In this document: piece by piece, positions 55,806 to 64,000 of the stretch
Position numbering within the stretch: the first letter of the stretch is position 1
How the letters are laid out: each line of letters starts with the position of its first letter
Virus record (IMG/VR): IMGVR_UViG_3300017971_000294
Location: 1 to 64,000 of that record
Direction: 5' to 3' (one strand)
DNA from: a virus
DNA length: 64,000 nt
The notes under the pieces: model-generated
Database searches by the model: none
What the model was told of the DNA's origin: nothing
Seen by the model: the letters and a program-made list of their open reading frames with translations, nothing else
Translations under genes and position numbers: made by a program

Positions 55806-56313
55806 GTTTTTCAAAATCGAAATAGAGCAAAAAGATTTCCGTCGATATATAAATGCTCTATCGAGGATGGAAGAAACCGTCGAAAGAGAAGTCTACGATA
55901 GGCAGCAGATGAGAAGTGCAGTTGATTATCAGCATCGTCTTTCTGCTGCCATTTTAAGTCAGAAATATGCCGCAAGTTATTCCCCATACAGCAGAACCTA
56001 TGCAATGTGGAAAAAACGTAGAACAAGTGTATTCCCAGGATATTGGTTGCTGTCAGGAAGTCTTTTGAGAAGCATCCGCGCTATGAAATTGGATAATGAG
56101 AGTTGGTATGCAGGTGTTCAGCCCGGTGCTACAGGGGAAAGGGGCAGACCTATCGCGGTATACGGTGCTGCCGGCGAATACGCAGATGTCAGGAAAGGTC
56201 AACCCGCACGTCCGGTTTTTAGACCTACGGCAGAGGATTATGCGAAGGATCCTGAAGGTTGGACTAAAAGAGGGATGGAAACATTGAGGAAGGTGAGAAA
56301 TGCATGGCGTTGA
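55798..56313 (+). CDS. Tail-completion (virion morphogenesis) protein
   Basis: This 171-residue protein has MRSAVDYQHRLSAAILSQKY, SPYSRTYAMWKKRRTSVFPG, LLSGSLLRSIRAMK and YAADVRKGQPARPVFRPT-like features (YGAAGEYADVRKGQPARPVF). The S-G-x-L-L-R-S plus R-P-x-R-P-x-F pattern is typical of gpG/HK97 gp10-like and virion morphogenesis proteins that form the head-tail joint. It restarts the virion gene order after the cassette. Confidence 0.65.
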   Translation: MFKFFKIEIEQKDFRRYINALSRMEETVEREVYDRQQMRSAVDYQHRLSAAILSQKYAASYSPYSRTYAMWKKRRTSVFPGYWLLSGSLLRSIRAMKLDNESWYAGVQPGATGERGRPIAVYGAAGEYADVRKGQPARPVFRPTAEDYAKDPEGWTKRGMETLRKVRNAWR

Positions 56314-56710
56314 TATGCACAATTGGACTCCAATTGATTTTGTCAAATACATTGACAAAAAGTATATGGAAGCCAAAAAGGACAGAATAAGCAGATTATC
56401 AGTGCAATGGGGGCAATGGGCAAGAGAGATGAACATCGTTTTGAGAAGTAAAACTGAAGTGCCAGATCACCATGATGAAATGCCTACAAGATTCAAATAC
56501 GTGTTTGCATATTGGATATTAAGAAGTCAATTGCTTGAACTGTATCACAGTTACAGATTCACAAAGAAGAGGAAAATAAAATCGACAACTGAACAATGCG
56601 AAAAAGTAAGGAACATAATCCTTAGTGATGAAGTGCCAAGGAGAATTCAAAGCATTCGAAAAATGGCAGAAGAAACGATAGGGAGACAATTCGATGTGCA
56701 AGATTCTTGA
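56300..56710 (+). CDS. Hypothetical tail-side protein
   Basis: A 136-residue helical basic protein (FVKYIDKKYMEAKKDRISRL, HSYRFTKKRKIKSTTEQCEK). It overlaps both neighbours. Position suggests a tail-joining function; no family recognised. Confidence 0.45.
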   Translation: MHGVDMHNWTPIDFVKYIDKKYMEAKKDRISRLSVQWGQWAREMNIVLRSKTEVPDHHDEMPTRFKYVFAYWILRSQLLELYHSYRFTKKRKIKSTTEQCEKVRNIILSDEVPRRIQSIRKMAEETIGRQFDVQDS

Positions 56711-56909
56711 TGTGTTTTCAAAGGATGTTTATGTGACTCTTGAGTTATCCACGGAGCAAGTGGGATTAATTCTTGATTTTCTTGGTAAATGTACGATAGA
56801 ATATGATGGAGAAAAAGATAAAGATACCAAAGCATCAGTCGAGTATGTTACACAGGTATTTTTTCAGAAGTTGGCAAATGCTGAGGATTGCATGAGGAAT
56901 AGAATATGA
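56694..56909 (+). CDS. Small hypothetical protein
   Basis: A 71-residue protein (VFSKDVYVTLELSTEQVGLI, then TIEYDGEKDKDTKASVEYVT). Its 3' end is part of a local DNA duplication. GGGAGACAATTCG precedes the ATG. Confidence 0.45.
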   Translation: MCKILDVFSKDVYVTLELSTEQVGLILDFLGKCTIEYDGEKDKDTKASVEYVTQVFFQKLANAEDCMRNRI

Positions 56910-56956
56910 TGGAGAAAAAGATAAAAATACCAATGCTGAGGATTACATGAGGAATA
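56798..56956. repeat. Local duplication of the 3' end of gene 56694
   Basis: GAATATGATGGAGAAAAAGA plus AATGCTGAGGATT occur at 56798/56876 and again at 56902/56930 with 45 bp deleted from the second copy. The second copy has no role in an open gene and looks like a recent duplication. Confidence 0.7.
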
Positions 56957-56962
56957 TTAAAA

Positions 56963-57442
56963 ATGGCCCTTGATGCAACTGCAAGAGAGTCGAACCTTAT
57001 CGATTCGATAAAGAAGTATCTTGTCGATAACCTCAACACTACAGAAGATATCTTCTTATCCTTTGATCGATTTGTCAATGCTGATGAAATCGTTAAAACC
57101 GCTCCGCCTGCTATAACAAGATGGGTCAGTGTTGTTTTTGGCGAAATCGACAGAGACATCATGGGATTTATCAATGTTGATTTGTATTGCTGCACGAGGA
57201 GGGATGCGGAGGGATATCGTTTGGCTCAATTGTGCGACACAGTTATGGGCTATCTTACCGACACGGATGAAACGGATACCATGAAAAGAATAACATTGTA
57301 CAGGAGTAGAGCTTCAGGTTCATGGACTGAAATCGGAAAACTTCTTGTACATGAAATAATTGAATCACCAAGGATGGTCGCTCCTGATGAATCAAAATAT
57401 AAGATTTTAACTGCTGTTCTAAGATGGAGTGCGAAAATCTAA
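56963..57442 (+). CDS. Tail terminator-like protein
   Basis: A 159-residue protein (LDATARESNLIDSIKKYLVD, GFINVDLYCCTRRDAEGYRL, AQLCDTVMGYLTD) with the helix then beta order of tail terminators (lambda gpU-like). It precedes the tube gene by one small gene, the usual place. Similarity is by eye. Confidence 0.55.
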   Translation: MALDATARESNLIDSIKKYLVDNLNTTEDIFLSFDRFVNADEIVKTAPPAITRWVSVVFGEIDRDIMGFINVDLYCCTRRDAEGYRLAQLCDTVMGYLTDTDETDTMKRITLYRSRASGSWTEIGKLLVHEIIESPRMVAPDESKYKILTAVLRWSAKI

Positions 57443-57729
57443 TGGATAACTCCAACAAGCGGTTCATGTATTGTGAAAAATGCGGAAAGAGGTTAATTGA
57501 AAGATTGCCGAATGGGATGTTTCGTTTCATGTTTGGTAAGGATAAAGATACGAAAAAAGTCCCTGTTGATATAATAATTTATGGATCTTTGAAAATGAAA
57601 TGCATAAAGGGAACATGTGGGCACTATAATGTGTTTCATTTCTTTCCGCCTCAATTCAAAAGTATGGCGGATGAGTGTTTGCAATCGTATGATGCGAATG
57701 TACAATCTGATACAGAAAATACTCCGTGA
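57442..57729 (+). CDS. Com-like zinc-finger protein
   Basis: From ATG 57442 (TAATG overlap) this 95-residue protein has YCEKCGKRLIERL and CIKGTCGHYNVFHF, the Com pattern of CxxC, then K-x-K-C-x4-C-G and N-x-F. Mu Com binds mRNA and switches on translation of mom. Here no mom is visible, so another target must be assumed. Confidence 0.6.
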   Translation: MDNSNKRFMYCEKCGKRLIERLPNGMFRFMFGKDKDTKKVPVDIIIYGSLKMKCIKGTCGHYNVFHFFPPQFKSMADECLQSYDANVQSDTENTP

Positions 57730-57763
57730 TTTTGATTTTAATAGGGAAGGGAGGTGAGAGTTA

Positions 57764-58351
57764 ATGGCGAGACAAGGTCCGATAGCGAAAGATACAAGTA
57801 CCGTTGCATTAGGTCTTGCTCAAGTCCGCGTTGGTGATTCCTCGGACAATATCAATGATATACATCCCGCATTAAGTTCCAGCGACAGTATTGGTTCATT
57901 GGCGAATACTCGATTTGTTGGTAATACGGATTGGTATCGTCTTGAGGGTGGGTACCCGTTGATTGAGGAATATGTTGCTCCAATCAGGGAAGCAGCACAT
58001 CTTGAATGCGGATTCAGAGAAGTGACGCCGTTCAATATGGCGCTTGCTTATGGTGTTGATCCTACTGATGGTAGTTATAGTGAAGTGCATTCAGGTGAAG
58101 TTGCTCTTGGAAATAGAAGTGCTCCAGACTACGTGCGTATGGAGGCACAGTACACTTTTCCAAATGCAACCAATACAATGACAATTATCTTTCCCCGCGC
58201 ACAAGTCATGGCGTCTGTTGAGGTCGATCTTCAGGCAGAAGATGCTGCTGTTGTTCCTATTACTTTTGAAAGCAAAAATGCTTCAAGTGATGTGACCGGT
58301 GGTTCTTCTGTTTGGGATGCTAAACCTCTTGGCAGAATTGCGTGGGCGTAA
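57764..58351 (+). CDS. Major tail (tube) protein
   Basis: A 195-residue beta-rich protein: VALGLAQVRVGDSSDNINDI, IEEYVAPIREAAHLECGFRE, AEDAAVVPITFESKN. Short Gly-Ser turns and a final KPLGRIAWA fit siphovirus tube proteins. AGGGAGGTGAGAGTTA precedes the ATG and the chaperone gene follows directly. Confidence 0.65.
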   Translation: MARQGPIAKDTSTVALGLAQVRVGDSSDNINDIHPALSSSDSIGSLANTRFVGNTDWYRLEGGYPLIEEYVAPIREAAHLECGFREVTPFNMALAYGVDPTDGSYSEVHSGEVALGNRSAPDYVRMEAQYTFPNATNTMTIIFPRAQVMASVEVDLQAEDAAVVPITFESKNASSDVTGGSSVWDAKPLGRIAWA

Positions 58352-58368
58352 CACAAAAGGAGTAAATA

Positions 58369-58899
58369 ATGGGGACGGAGTATAAAATCAATCCGCAGGC
58401 GGTGGAGGTTACCGTTGGGGTTCGCCGCCTGTGGACAATTACAATTTACCCACTATCTGTTGGTGATCAATTGAAGTTGACGAATGAGGTAGCGGATTCT
58501 ATCGCAAGCTATCTTGATAAGTCGAATGCACTTGCATCCTTCACCGATCCAGATGTCGATATGAATGAGGAGCAAATTGGTTCATTGGTGCTTTTCATTA
58601 CAAATCTGCTGAAGGAAAACTTGGAAAAGGTGTTGGAATTTGTTGTGGATGAAAAATGGCAAGAGGAGTCAACCGATCTTCTTAGCATGATAACGAATGC
58701 CCAAGCGATTGAGATAATCAACTTGGTATTTGATATGAACTTTGGATATAACTTAAAAAACGCAAAACGCCTCTTCGAAAAGGTGAAAAATCTGTTCATG
58801 ACAGACAAGAAGGAATCAACGGAGTTATCACAACAGTCTGTGAACGGTATGGGTACCAAATCGGAGATTTCTTCAGACCCTTCAGAAGAGGCGGCTTAA
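58369..58899 (+). CDS. Tail assembly chaperone (short form)
   Basis: A 176-residue protein: EVTVGVRRLWTITIYPLSVG, LFITNLLKENLEKVLEFVVD and a polar tail. It lies between tube and tape measure genes, the G position of lambda. The reading contains A AAA AAC at 58755-58761, a classic -1 slippery site, and the -1 frame is open from 58752 to 59189. AAGGAGTAAATA precedes the ATG. Confidence 0.7.
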   Translation: MGTEYKINPQAVEVTVGVRRLWTITIYPLSVGDQLKLTNEVADSIASYLDKSNALASFTDPDVDMNEEQIGSLVLFITNLLKENLEKVLEFVVDEKWQEESTDLLSMITNAQAIEIINLVFDMNFGYNLKNAKRLFEKVKNLFMTDKKESTELSQQSVNGMGTKSEISSDPSEEAA

Positions 58900-59189
58900 C
58901 ACTTGATCAGACCCTTATTTTATACAGGGAATCTGAAAAGAGAAGATTGGATGAATTCAAATTTCTTGCACAAATACATGGAGTCGAGGTTAATTGGAAT
59001 GACAGACCTGTAAAACAGAGAAAAGAACCTCAAGCGAAAACAAGAGAGGTGAACGATTTAAAATTCTTATCCCCTGGGGATTACAATCATCTTTCTGAAG
59101 AGGAAAAAGAAGAACTTACCAGAAAAATGATGGGACGTTGGAAGATGTGGGCTCAGACATCTACAATATCGAGAGCAGGGGGTAAGTGA
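58752..59189 (+). CDS. Tail assembly chaperone frameshift extension (-1)
   Basis: The -1 frame is open from just before the slippery site at 58755-58761 and reads into GDFFRPFRRGGLTLDQTLIL and RRLDEFKFLAQIHGVEVNWN. A GT-type fusion protein of about 275 residues would result. It may bind the tape measure while the short form coats it. No good independent start exists (only TTG 58947). Confidence 0.65.
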   Translation, partial: LKKRKTPLRKGEKSVHDRQEGINGVITTVCERYGYQIGDFFRPFRRGGLTLDQTLILYRESEKRRLDEFKFLAQIHGVEVNWNDRPVKQRKEPQAKTREVNDLKFLSPGDYNHLSEEEKEELTRKMMGRWKMWAQTSTISRAGGK

Positions 59190-62100
59190 TGCCAGCAGGA
59201 AAAGAACTACTACTTGGTACCGTATTTAAAGGTAGAGTAGATCCCGCCTTCAAAAAAGCAATCAATGATCTAAAGACGGCTCTGGCTCAGTATAACAATG
59301 TAATGAATCAAGTCGGTTCCAATGCGAGCAAAGCCACGAGTCGAGTCAGAGCCTTTGGCAATGCCGTAAAACAAAGCAAGAACAAGGTAAAAGATGTCAA
59401 CAAAGAAGCACTTGAACCATTCAACAAACAAATAAGCAGAGCAAGAAACGGGTATCAAAGATTCCTCGCCGCTATGAAAGTCACAGCAGCTTATGGTGTT
59501 GCTGCTACTGCTATTTATAAAGTTACACAGGCTTTCAGGGCAGGTATTAAAGAGATTGTTGACTACGATCAAGCATTAAAAAACATCCAAGCAATTACAG
59601 GTGCTACGACTCAAGAAATCCAGGCAATGGATGACACGATTAGAGATGTAGCGCGGAGTACAAAGTTTTCAACGACTGAAATTGCAGAAGGTGTTACATT
59701 GCTTGGTCAGGCAGGTTTCTCCGCTGAAGAATCGATGCAAGCGATTCATGCATCTTCATTGCTTGCGACTGGTACACTTTCCGATTTAAAAACCACAGTC
59801 GATTTAGTCACAACTACTATCAGAGCTTATAACCTTGATGCATCTGAGGCCGCAAGGGTCTCCGATGTTATGGCCAATGCAATCAATAGATCGAAATTGA
59901 CAATCGACAAGTTGAGGGTTTCTTTCAACTTTGTCGGTGCTACTGCGGCGCAGGCAGGTCTTTCGATTGAACAAACAGCAGCGACAATGATGGTGCTTGC
60001 CAACAACGGTTTGAGAGCATCTACAATAGGTACAGGATTCAGGCAAGTGCTGTCGAGATTGATTGCTCCGACACGTAAAATTAGAGAGTTGATGGAAGAA
60101 CATAATGTAGAGTTGGAGAAAATAAATCCATTAACTCAAGGATGGGAAAGTGCGTTAAAAAACTTGACCCAGACTTTGTATGACAGTGAAAGAGGCGCAA
60201 TCGATGTACAGAAGGCATTTGAACTGTTTGGGTTGAGAGGAGCGCAGGCTGTTTCTATCATTGCCAAGAGTTTTGTGTCTGGAGATTTTCAGAGAGCGTT
60301 GGGATACGCATACGAAATCGGTACTGCTGCGGAGATGGCTGGAATCCAAGCGGAAGGCCTTGCTTTGAAATTCAAGAGATTGCAAGACCGTTCAAAATTG
60401 GTTGCTGTTGCGATTGGTGATGCGGGTTTGACTGGGGCAATGAAAGGCATGCTTGATATTTTACTTTCATTGGCTGAAACATTCGAGAGTTTTGTGAGAT
60501 CTGAATTAGGGCAAGCAGCGACCAATTTTGTTTTGTTGACTTCAGCGATTGTCGGCACTTCTCTTGCCTTGAAGGGATTGATTGGTGTTTTGAAGATAGC
60601 GGGTATCGGTGCGTTCCTGACAAATCCTTTGCTTGCTGGTGTTGCTGCTGTTTCAGCATTCACCGCCGCTATGTGGCAGATGAGTGAAGGACAAAAGAAT
60701 GCGGCTAACGAAGCATCGGAACTTGCAATACAGGCGAAAGGTGTTGCGCTATCTGTCAATGTGTACAGGGAGGGTCTGGAGCAGCTTCATGATTCGATGG
60801 CGGAAGAGGCGCCAAGGCAATATGAAGCATTGTTAAAAAGATTGATTCAAGAGCATCCTGAACTTGCTGAAAAAGTTGACCTTACCACTATATCACATGA
60901 GGAATTGATTGCTGTTTTGAGGAAATTCGAATTCGAACAATTCAGCCAGTCATTGAATAAGGTCACCGAGAGTATGGGATATTATTCAGATCAGGTTGAA
61001 AAAGCAAGTATAGAAGTAGATAAACTCCAGGAAGGGGCGTTTTTCAAGATAAAAGAAGGAGCGGCGGAAGTAACTGAAGCCACCGATGATCTTGCTTTTG
61101 CTCAAGCGAAATTGAATGCGAGTTTGAGACAGTTGGAAGAGGGCGGCAGGACGTATGTTGATGTACTCGTATCGATGGTACGGGAAAAACATAGATCGAA
61201 AGAAGCCGCTGAATCAATGCTTGAGTCTTTTATAAAATTGAATGTACAGTCTGGAGAAGTTGCGGATTCATTGAGAAATAGATTTCAACAATCGATTACG
61301 GCGATGAATCAAACGACAATTGAGATGAATCGAAGGATCTCCGAGCTTCTTCAAGATATTCCGATTCAATACCAGAGAATGTATTCGGATCTTGATGCGT
61401 TAAGACAAGCTGATCTTGTGAATACGATTCGATCCGTGAACAGACAAATTGCGGCTTTTGAAAAAGCCGCAGATCAATTAGGAATTGCAGGGGAAAAGAG
61501 AAGGGTCGCTATTGAAGCAATCAGACAAAGAGAATTGATCGATTTTCTTGCACAGAAAGAGGAGGAAATAAAGGGAGAGGAAACAACTGCACAGAGAAGG
61601 ATCGAGATTATACAAGATTTCAGGGATAGACTGAATAAGGAACTTGATAATCAGATAAAAGAATATCAAGCACAACAGGCGAAGCTGATTGCACAGGAAA
61701 ACGCCACAGGTGAACGGCGTACAGAGATTGAGGAAGAAACAGATGAAAGAATTCAAAAAGCGCGGGCAGAGCATACGGAAAGATTGAAGGCGCTTGATAT
61801 TTTGCAAAATGATTTGATGAAAGAGGTAGCGGAGGAAAGACTTGAGATCGAAATTGAAGCGAATGAGCAGCAGCTTGAGGAAAGAAAGCGAAGAAATGAT
61901 AAGTTGAATGCGATGGATGAGTTGGCGGTTGCTCAAGGCAAGAAGACTCAACTCCAGGCATTGAAAGACAAACTTGATCGAGAGATTGAATTCCTCAAAG
62001 AGGTTCTTGCTCTAAGATCGAAAATGGTTGTAGAGTCTGCAAAGTTGTATGGCGAAGATTCTGAGAATTACAAGGAAGCAATTGAAAAGAAGAAAGAAGC

Positions 62101-62776
62101 TGAACATGCACTTGAAATGGCGACAATTGAAAGACAAAAAGCAATTGTCGAAGCGGAGCAGAAAGAACAAGAGGCGTTGAAGAAAACGCAAGAGAGTGCG
62201 GCAAAGACAGTAGAGAAGACAAAGGAAGTGAAGAGGTGGTATGTCAGGGTAAAAAATGATATCAACTCAAGTCCGATAACTGTATCTGCTGATGTGAATC
62301 CCGCAAAAGCGGCGTTGAATCATCTTCTTGAATTTTACAACACGAAAGTTGCTGATGCGATTGTCAAGTACACCAAACAGTTGATGGATCCTTTTGCAAT
62401 AAAAGACTTCACGCTCAAAAGTCAAATCGAGAGTTTGACGGATAAGATTCAGGAAACGAAAGACGTATTTGAAGAGGATCCATTTCTTAGAGATATACAA
62501 AGCACTTTGGGAAATGTATTCGACAACGAAACAACTCCAAGCACTTCAGAGCTTATTGGTGATACGGGTGCGCCTGCTGGTGGTGGAGGGGGCAGTACGG
62601 CATCGGGTTCAATGTCATTGAGTGTACCCAAAACGCAACCTGTTGAAACCGTCAATCTCAATATCAATACAAGGGATCGAAGCTACGAGTTTGAGACAGT
62701 AAACCGCCCCGGTACCAGGGATCAAATATTCGAACTTGGGCGGGAACTTGACAGAATGGATTTAAGCTATGGCTAA
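59189..62776 (+). CDS. Tape measure protein
   Basis: This 1195-residue protein shows the TP901-type core (DYDQALKNIQAITGATTQEI, LGQAGFSAEESMQAIHAS, VGATAAQAGLSIEQTAATMM), two hydrophobic patches (ATNFVLLTSAIVGTSLALKG, LTNPLLAGVAAVSAFTAAMW), then a long Glu/Lys coiled coil from about 740. It sets tail length; about 1200 residues suggest a tail in the normal siphovirus range. The ATG overlaps the frameshift stop (TGATG). Confidence 0.93.
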   Translation: MPAGKELLLGTVFKGRVDPAFKKAINDLKTALAQYNNVMNQVGSNASKATSRVRAFGNAVKQSKNKVKDVNKEALEPFNKQISRARNGYQRFLAAMKVTAAYGVAATAIYKVTQAFRAGIKEIVDYDQALKNIQAITGATTQEIQAMDDTIRDVARSTKFSTTEIAEGVTLLGQAGFSAEESMQAIHASSLLATGTLSDLKTTVDLVTTTIRAYNLDASEAARVSDVMANAINRSKLTIDKLRVSFNFVGATAAQAGLSIEQTAATMMVLANNGLRASTIGTGFRQVLSRLIAPTRKIRELMEEHNVELEKINPLTQGWESALKNLTQTLYDSERGAIDVQKAFELFGLRGAQAVSIIAKSFVSGDFQRALGYAYEIGTAAEMAGIQAEGLALKFKRLQDRSKLVAVAIGDAGLTGAMKGMLDILLSLAETFESFVRSELGQAATNFVLLTSAIVGTSLALKGLIGVLKIAGIGAFLTNPLLAGVAAVSAFTAAMWQMSEGQKNAANEASELAIQAKGVALSVNVYREGLEQLHDSMAEEAPRQYEALLKRLIQEHPELAEKVDLTTISHEELIAVLRKFEFEQFSQSLNKVTESMGYYSDQVEKASIEVDKLQEGAFFKIKEGAAEVTEATDDLAFAQAKLNASLRQLEEGGRTYVDVLVSMVREKHRSKEAAESMLESFIKLNVQSGEVADSLRNRFQQSITAMNQTTIEMNRRISELLQDIPIQYQRMYSDLDALRQADLVNTIRSVNRQIAAFEKAADQLGIAGEKRRVAIEAIRQRELIDFLAQKEEEIKGEETTAQRRIEIIQDFRDRLNKELDNQIKEYQAQQAKLIAQENATGERRTEIEEETDERIQKARAEHTERLKALDILQNDLMKEVAEERLEIEIEANEQQLEERKRRNDKLNAMDELAVAQGKKTQLQALKDKLDREIEFLKEVLALRSKMVVESAKLYGEDSENYKEAIEKKKEAEHALEMATIERQKAIVEAEQKEQEALKKTQESAAKTVEKTKEVKRWYVRVKNDINSSPITVSADVNPAKAALNHLLEFYNTKVADAIVKYTKQLMDPFAIKDFTLKSQIESLTDKIQETKDVFEEDPFLRDIQSTLGNVFDNETTPSTSELIGDTGAPAGGGGGSTASGSMSLSVPKTQPVETVNLNINTRDRSYEFETVNRPGTRDQIFELGRELDRMDLSYG

Positions 62777-63212
62777 ATTTTCTTTTTACTCGACTGAGAT
62801 AGATCCAACCACGGATCCTGAGAATGCGAATCCACAACCTGCAACAATTGTCGTATTGAACAGAGATCCTTTAGTTGGTGAGTACGATCAACAGGCTGGA
62901 TCGAATACGAGAGGAAGTTTCATTCCGACATTGGGCGGCGGTGTGTTGCAGGAATTCACTTCTCAGGAAGAAGATCAGAGAATAAAAATATCAGATCGAG
63001 ATGCCTTGACGCAAGCCAATATCGACACGTTGAAGACGATGGAAAGTAGCGGGGAATGGTATTTCACTGATGGTTATGATGTGTGGAAAACCAAGTTCAT
63101 GAAACCAAGGGGGTTCTCTTACAGGCGAAATGTTTTAATTGCAAACAGCGGTAAAACAATTTACAGTTATGATATAGATTTGATCACGACTTGGAAATCT
63201 GGTGAATCCTGA
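62769..63212 (+). CDS. Distal tail-like small protein
   Basis: A 147-residue beta protein (AKFSFYSTEIDPTTDPENAN, TLGGGVLQEFTSQEEDQRIK, KTIYSYDIDLITTWK). It sits between tape measure and hub, the place of distal tail proteins. Overlaps the tape measure gene by 8 bp. Confidence 0.55.
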   Translation: MAKFSFYSTEIDPTTDPENANPQPATIVVLNRDPLVGEYDQQAGSNTRGSFIPTLGGGVLQEFTSQEEDQRIKISDRDALTQANIDTLKTMESSGEWYFTDGYDVWKTKFMKPRGFSYRRNVLIANSGKTIYSYDIDLITTWKSGES

Positions 63213-64000
63213 TGGGATATGATTTTAAGATAGAATATGAGGGGAAAGGAGATATTACTAGCAAGATATCTCAATTCACCATCACGGATGCTATGGGACA
63301 ATATGCAAGAGAAATGACCATAGCAATTGCCGACTTCGACTTCTGGAATTCTTTCGATTTTTCAGAAATCCCTACAGATCCGACAGTAACGATTTATACG
63401 AAAATAGGGGATTCATGGGTAAGTCAAGGAGAATTTTTTGTTGAACGTCCAACCCTTTCAATAACCCGCAATGAAAGCAGAATACAATCTTTGTGGGGAA
63501 GATCGAAGAACGCGAAGCTGGGACCACCTTTTGCAGGTAGAATCAGCAAGTTGTGGACTTCAGATACTACTTTCTATGATATCATCGATGAAATGGCAGA
63601 TCTTGTAGGTCTTTCATTCAGCGATTCCAATTCCGATGTATCGAATTATAAGATATATGGATATACGTATTCAGTAGAAAACGCCTATCCAATCGATGTC
63701 ATATCAGAGTTGGCAGCATTTGCAGGAGGTATGGTATCGACTGATAAAGATGATGCAATAAGGATTGTGACATACAATTTTTCACCTACTGGTCCATTAT
63801 GGAGTATCACTGATTCAAATATCGAGAATATCAATGAGTCACTTGAATTCCCTGAATTTGGTAACAGAATAAGAATAACACCAGGTGGTTCGATTGGAGG
63901 GTTCTCAATAAATATGTATGTTGAGAATCCATGCTTGCCCGCCGATGGTACAACAAAATCAAGAATACTCGTTCAGATATTCGATTCCGATGGAATTCCT
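63212..64000 (+). CDS. Tail hub/baseplate protein, N-terminal part (cut by the window)
   Basis: An open frame from ATG 63212 (TGATG overlap) runs beyond the window end. It starts MGYDFKIEYEGKGDITSKIS, with SWVSQGEFFVERPTLSITRN, TTFYDIIDEMADLVGLSFSD and VISELAAFAGGMVSTDKDDA. The Q-G-x-F-x-V-E-R strand and the D-I-I-x-E-M-A helix are typical of gpD/gp44-type hub proteins. Only about 263 residues are visible. Confidence 0.7.
   Translation, partial: MGYDFKIEYEGKGDITSKISQFTITDAMGQYAREMTIAIADFDFWNSFDFSEIPTDPTVTIYTKIGDSWVSQGEFFVERPTLSITRNESRIQSLWGRSKNAKLGPPFAGRISKLWTSDTTFYDIIDEMADLVGLSFSDSNSDVSNYKIYGYTYSVENAYPIDVISELAAFAGGMVSTDKDDAIRIVTYNFSPTGPLWSITDSNIENINESLEFPEFGNRIRITPGGSIGGFSINMYVENPCLPADGTTKSRILVQIFDSDGIP

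Noticed and set aside
57442-57729. Evidence for a Mu-like mom modification gene next to the Com-like protein
   Set aside because: No acetyltransferase-like mom gene follows; the next gene is the tail tube protein.
1-64000. Complete tRNA genes, integrase, repressor or excisionase
   Set aside because: None recognised on either strand. The RHH protein and the paralogues are not enough to suggest lysogeny.

Overview
This window is part of a tailed double-stranded DNA phage genome, most likely a siphovirus: there is a tape measure protein, a tail tube protein and a frameshifted tail chaperone, but no contractile sheath gene is visible. It has moderate-to-low GC content and Shine-Dalgarno sites close to GGAGG, which suits a low-GC bacterial host such as a Bacillota member; that host call is inference. 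There is no integrase, lysogeny repressor or complete tRNA gene, and no lysis gene I can name.

The genome is split into two arms that diverge at about 33.85 kb. The minus-strand arm (33.8 kb down to 1) is the early and replication side. From its promoter it runs through a small-gene accessory zone (about 33.8-18 kb), then the replication core (about 18-11 kb), then a 7-deazaguanine pathway and the polymerase module (about 11-0 kb). The replication core has an SF2 helicase, primase, two related winged-helix proteins (one the probable initiator, with an origin-like site inside its gene) and a DnaB-type helicase. The 7-deazaguanine block holds queD, queE, queC, queF, folE and a DpdA-like transglycosylase, and predicts a modified guanine in the phage DNA. 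It is followed by a sliding clamp, a uracil-DNA-glycosylase/PolA fusion, a clamp loader, a UvsY-like mediator and a HIRAN protein.

The small-gene zone packs about 30 short genes. Candidate counter-defence functions are a Csx3-like putative ring nuclease, an ArdC-N-like protein and a pentapeptide-repeat protein. There are also many small CxxC zinc-type proteins. Most gaps hold a hairpin, often with an AATTTCT-bearing loop. Between 30.9 and 32.8 kb lies 1.9 kb without a convincing gene. It contains a roughly 600-nt strongly self-complementary stretch behind an extended -10 promoter (a candidate large structured RNA), three TGACA-N5-TGTCA dyads and palindromic 13-mers; a second 13-mer cluster sits just beyond it at 30.0 kb.

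The plus-strand arm (33.9-64 kb) is the virion operon: small and large terminase, two small proteins, portal, protease/scaffold fusion, decoration-like protein, major capsid protein, connector proteins, then tail completion, tube, chaperone with a -1 frameshift, tape measure and distal tail genes. Between connector and tail-completion genes sits an 11-kb cassette (44.7-55.8 kb) of translationally coupled carbohydrate and modification enzymes: a GT4-GT9 fusion, other glycosyltransferases, two sulfotransferase-like proteins, a DegT-like protein, a left-handed beta-helix acetyltransferase, two radical SAM enzymes and two methyltransferases. Its place inside the virion operon suggests that it makes or attaches a surface glycan on the particle, or a late host-surface modification.
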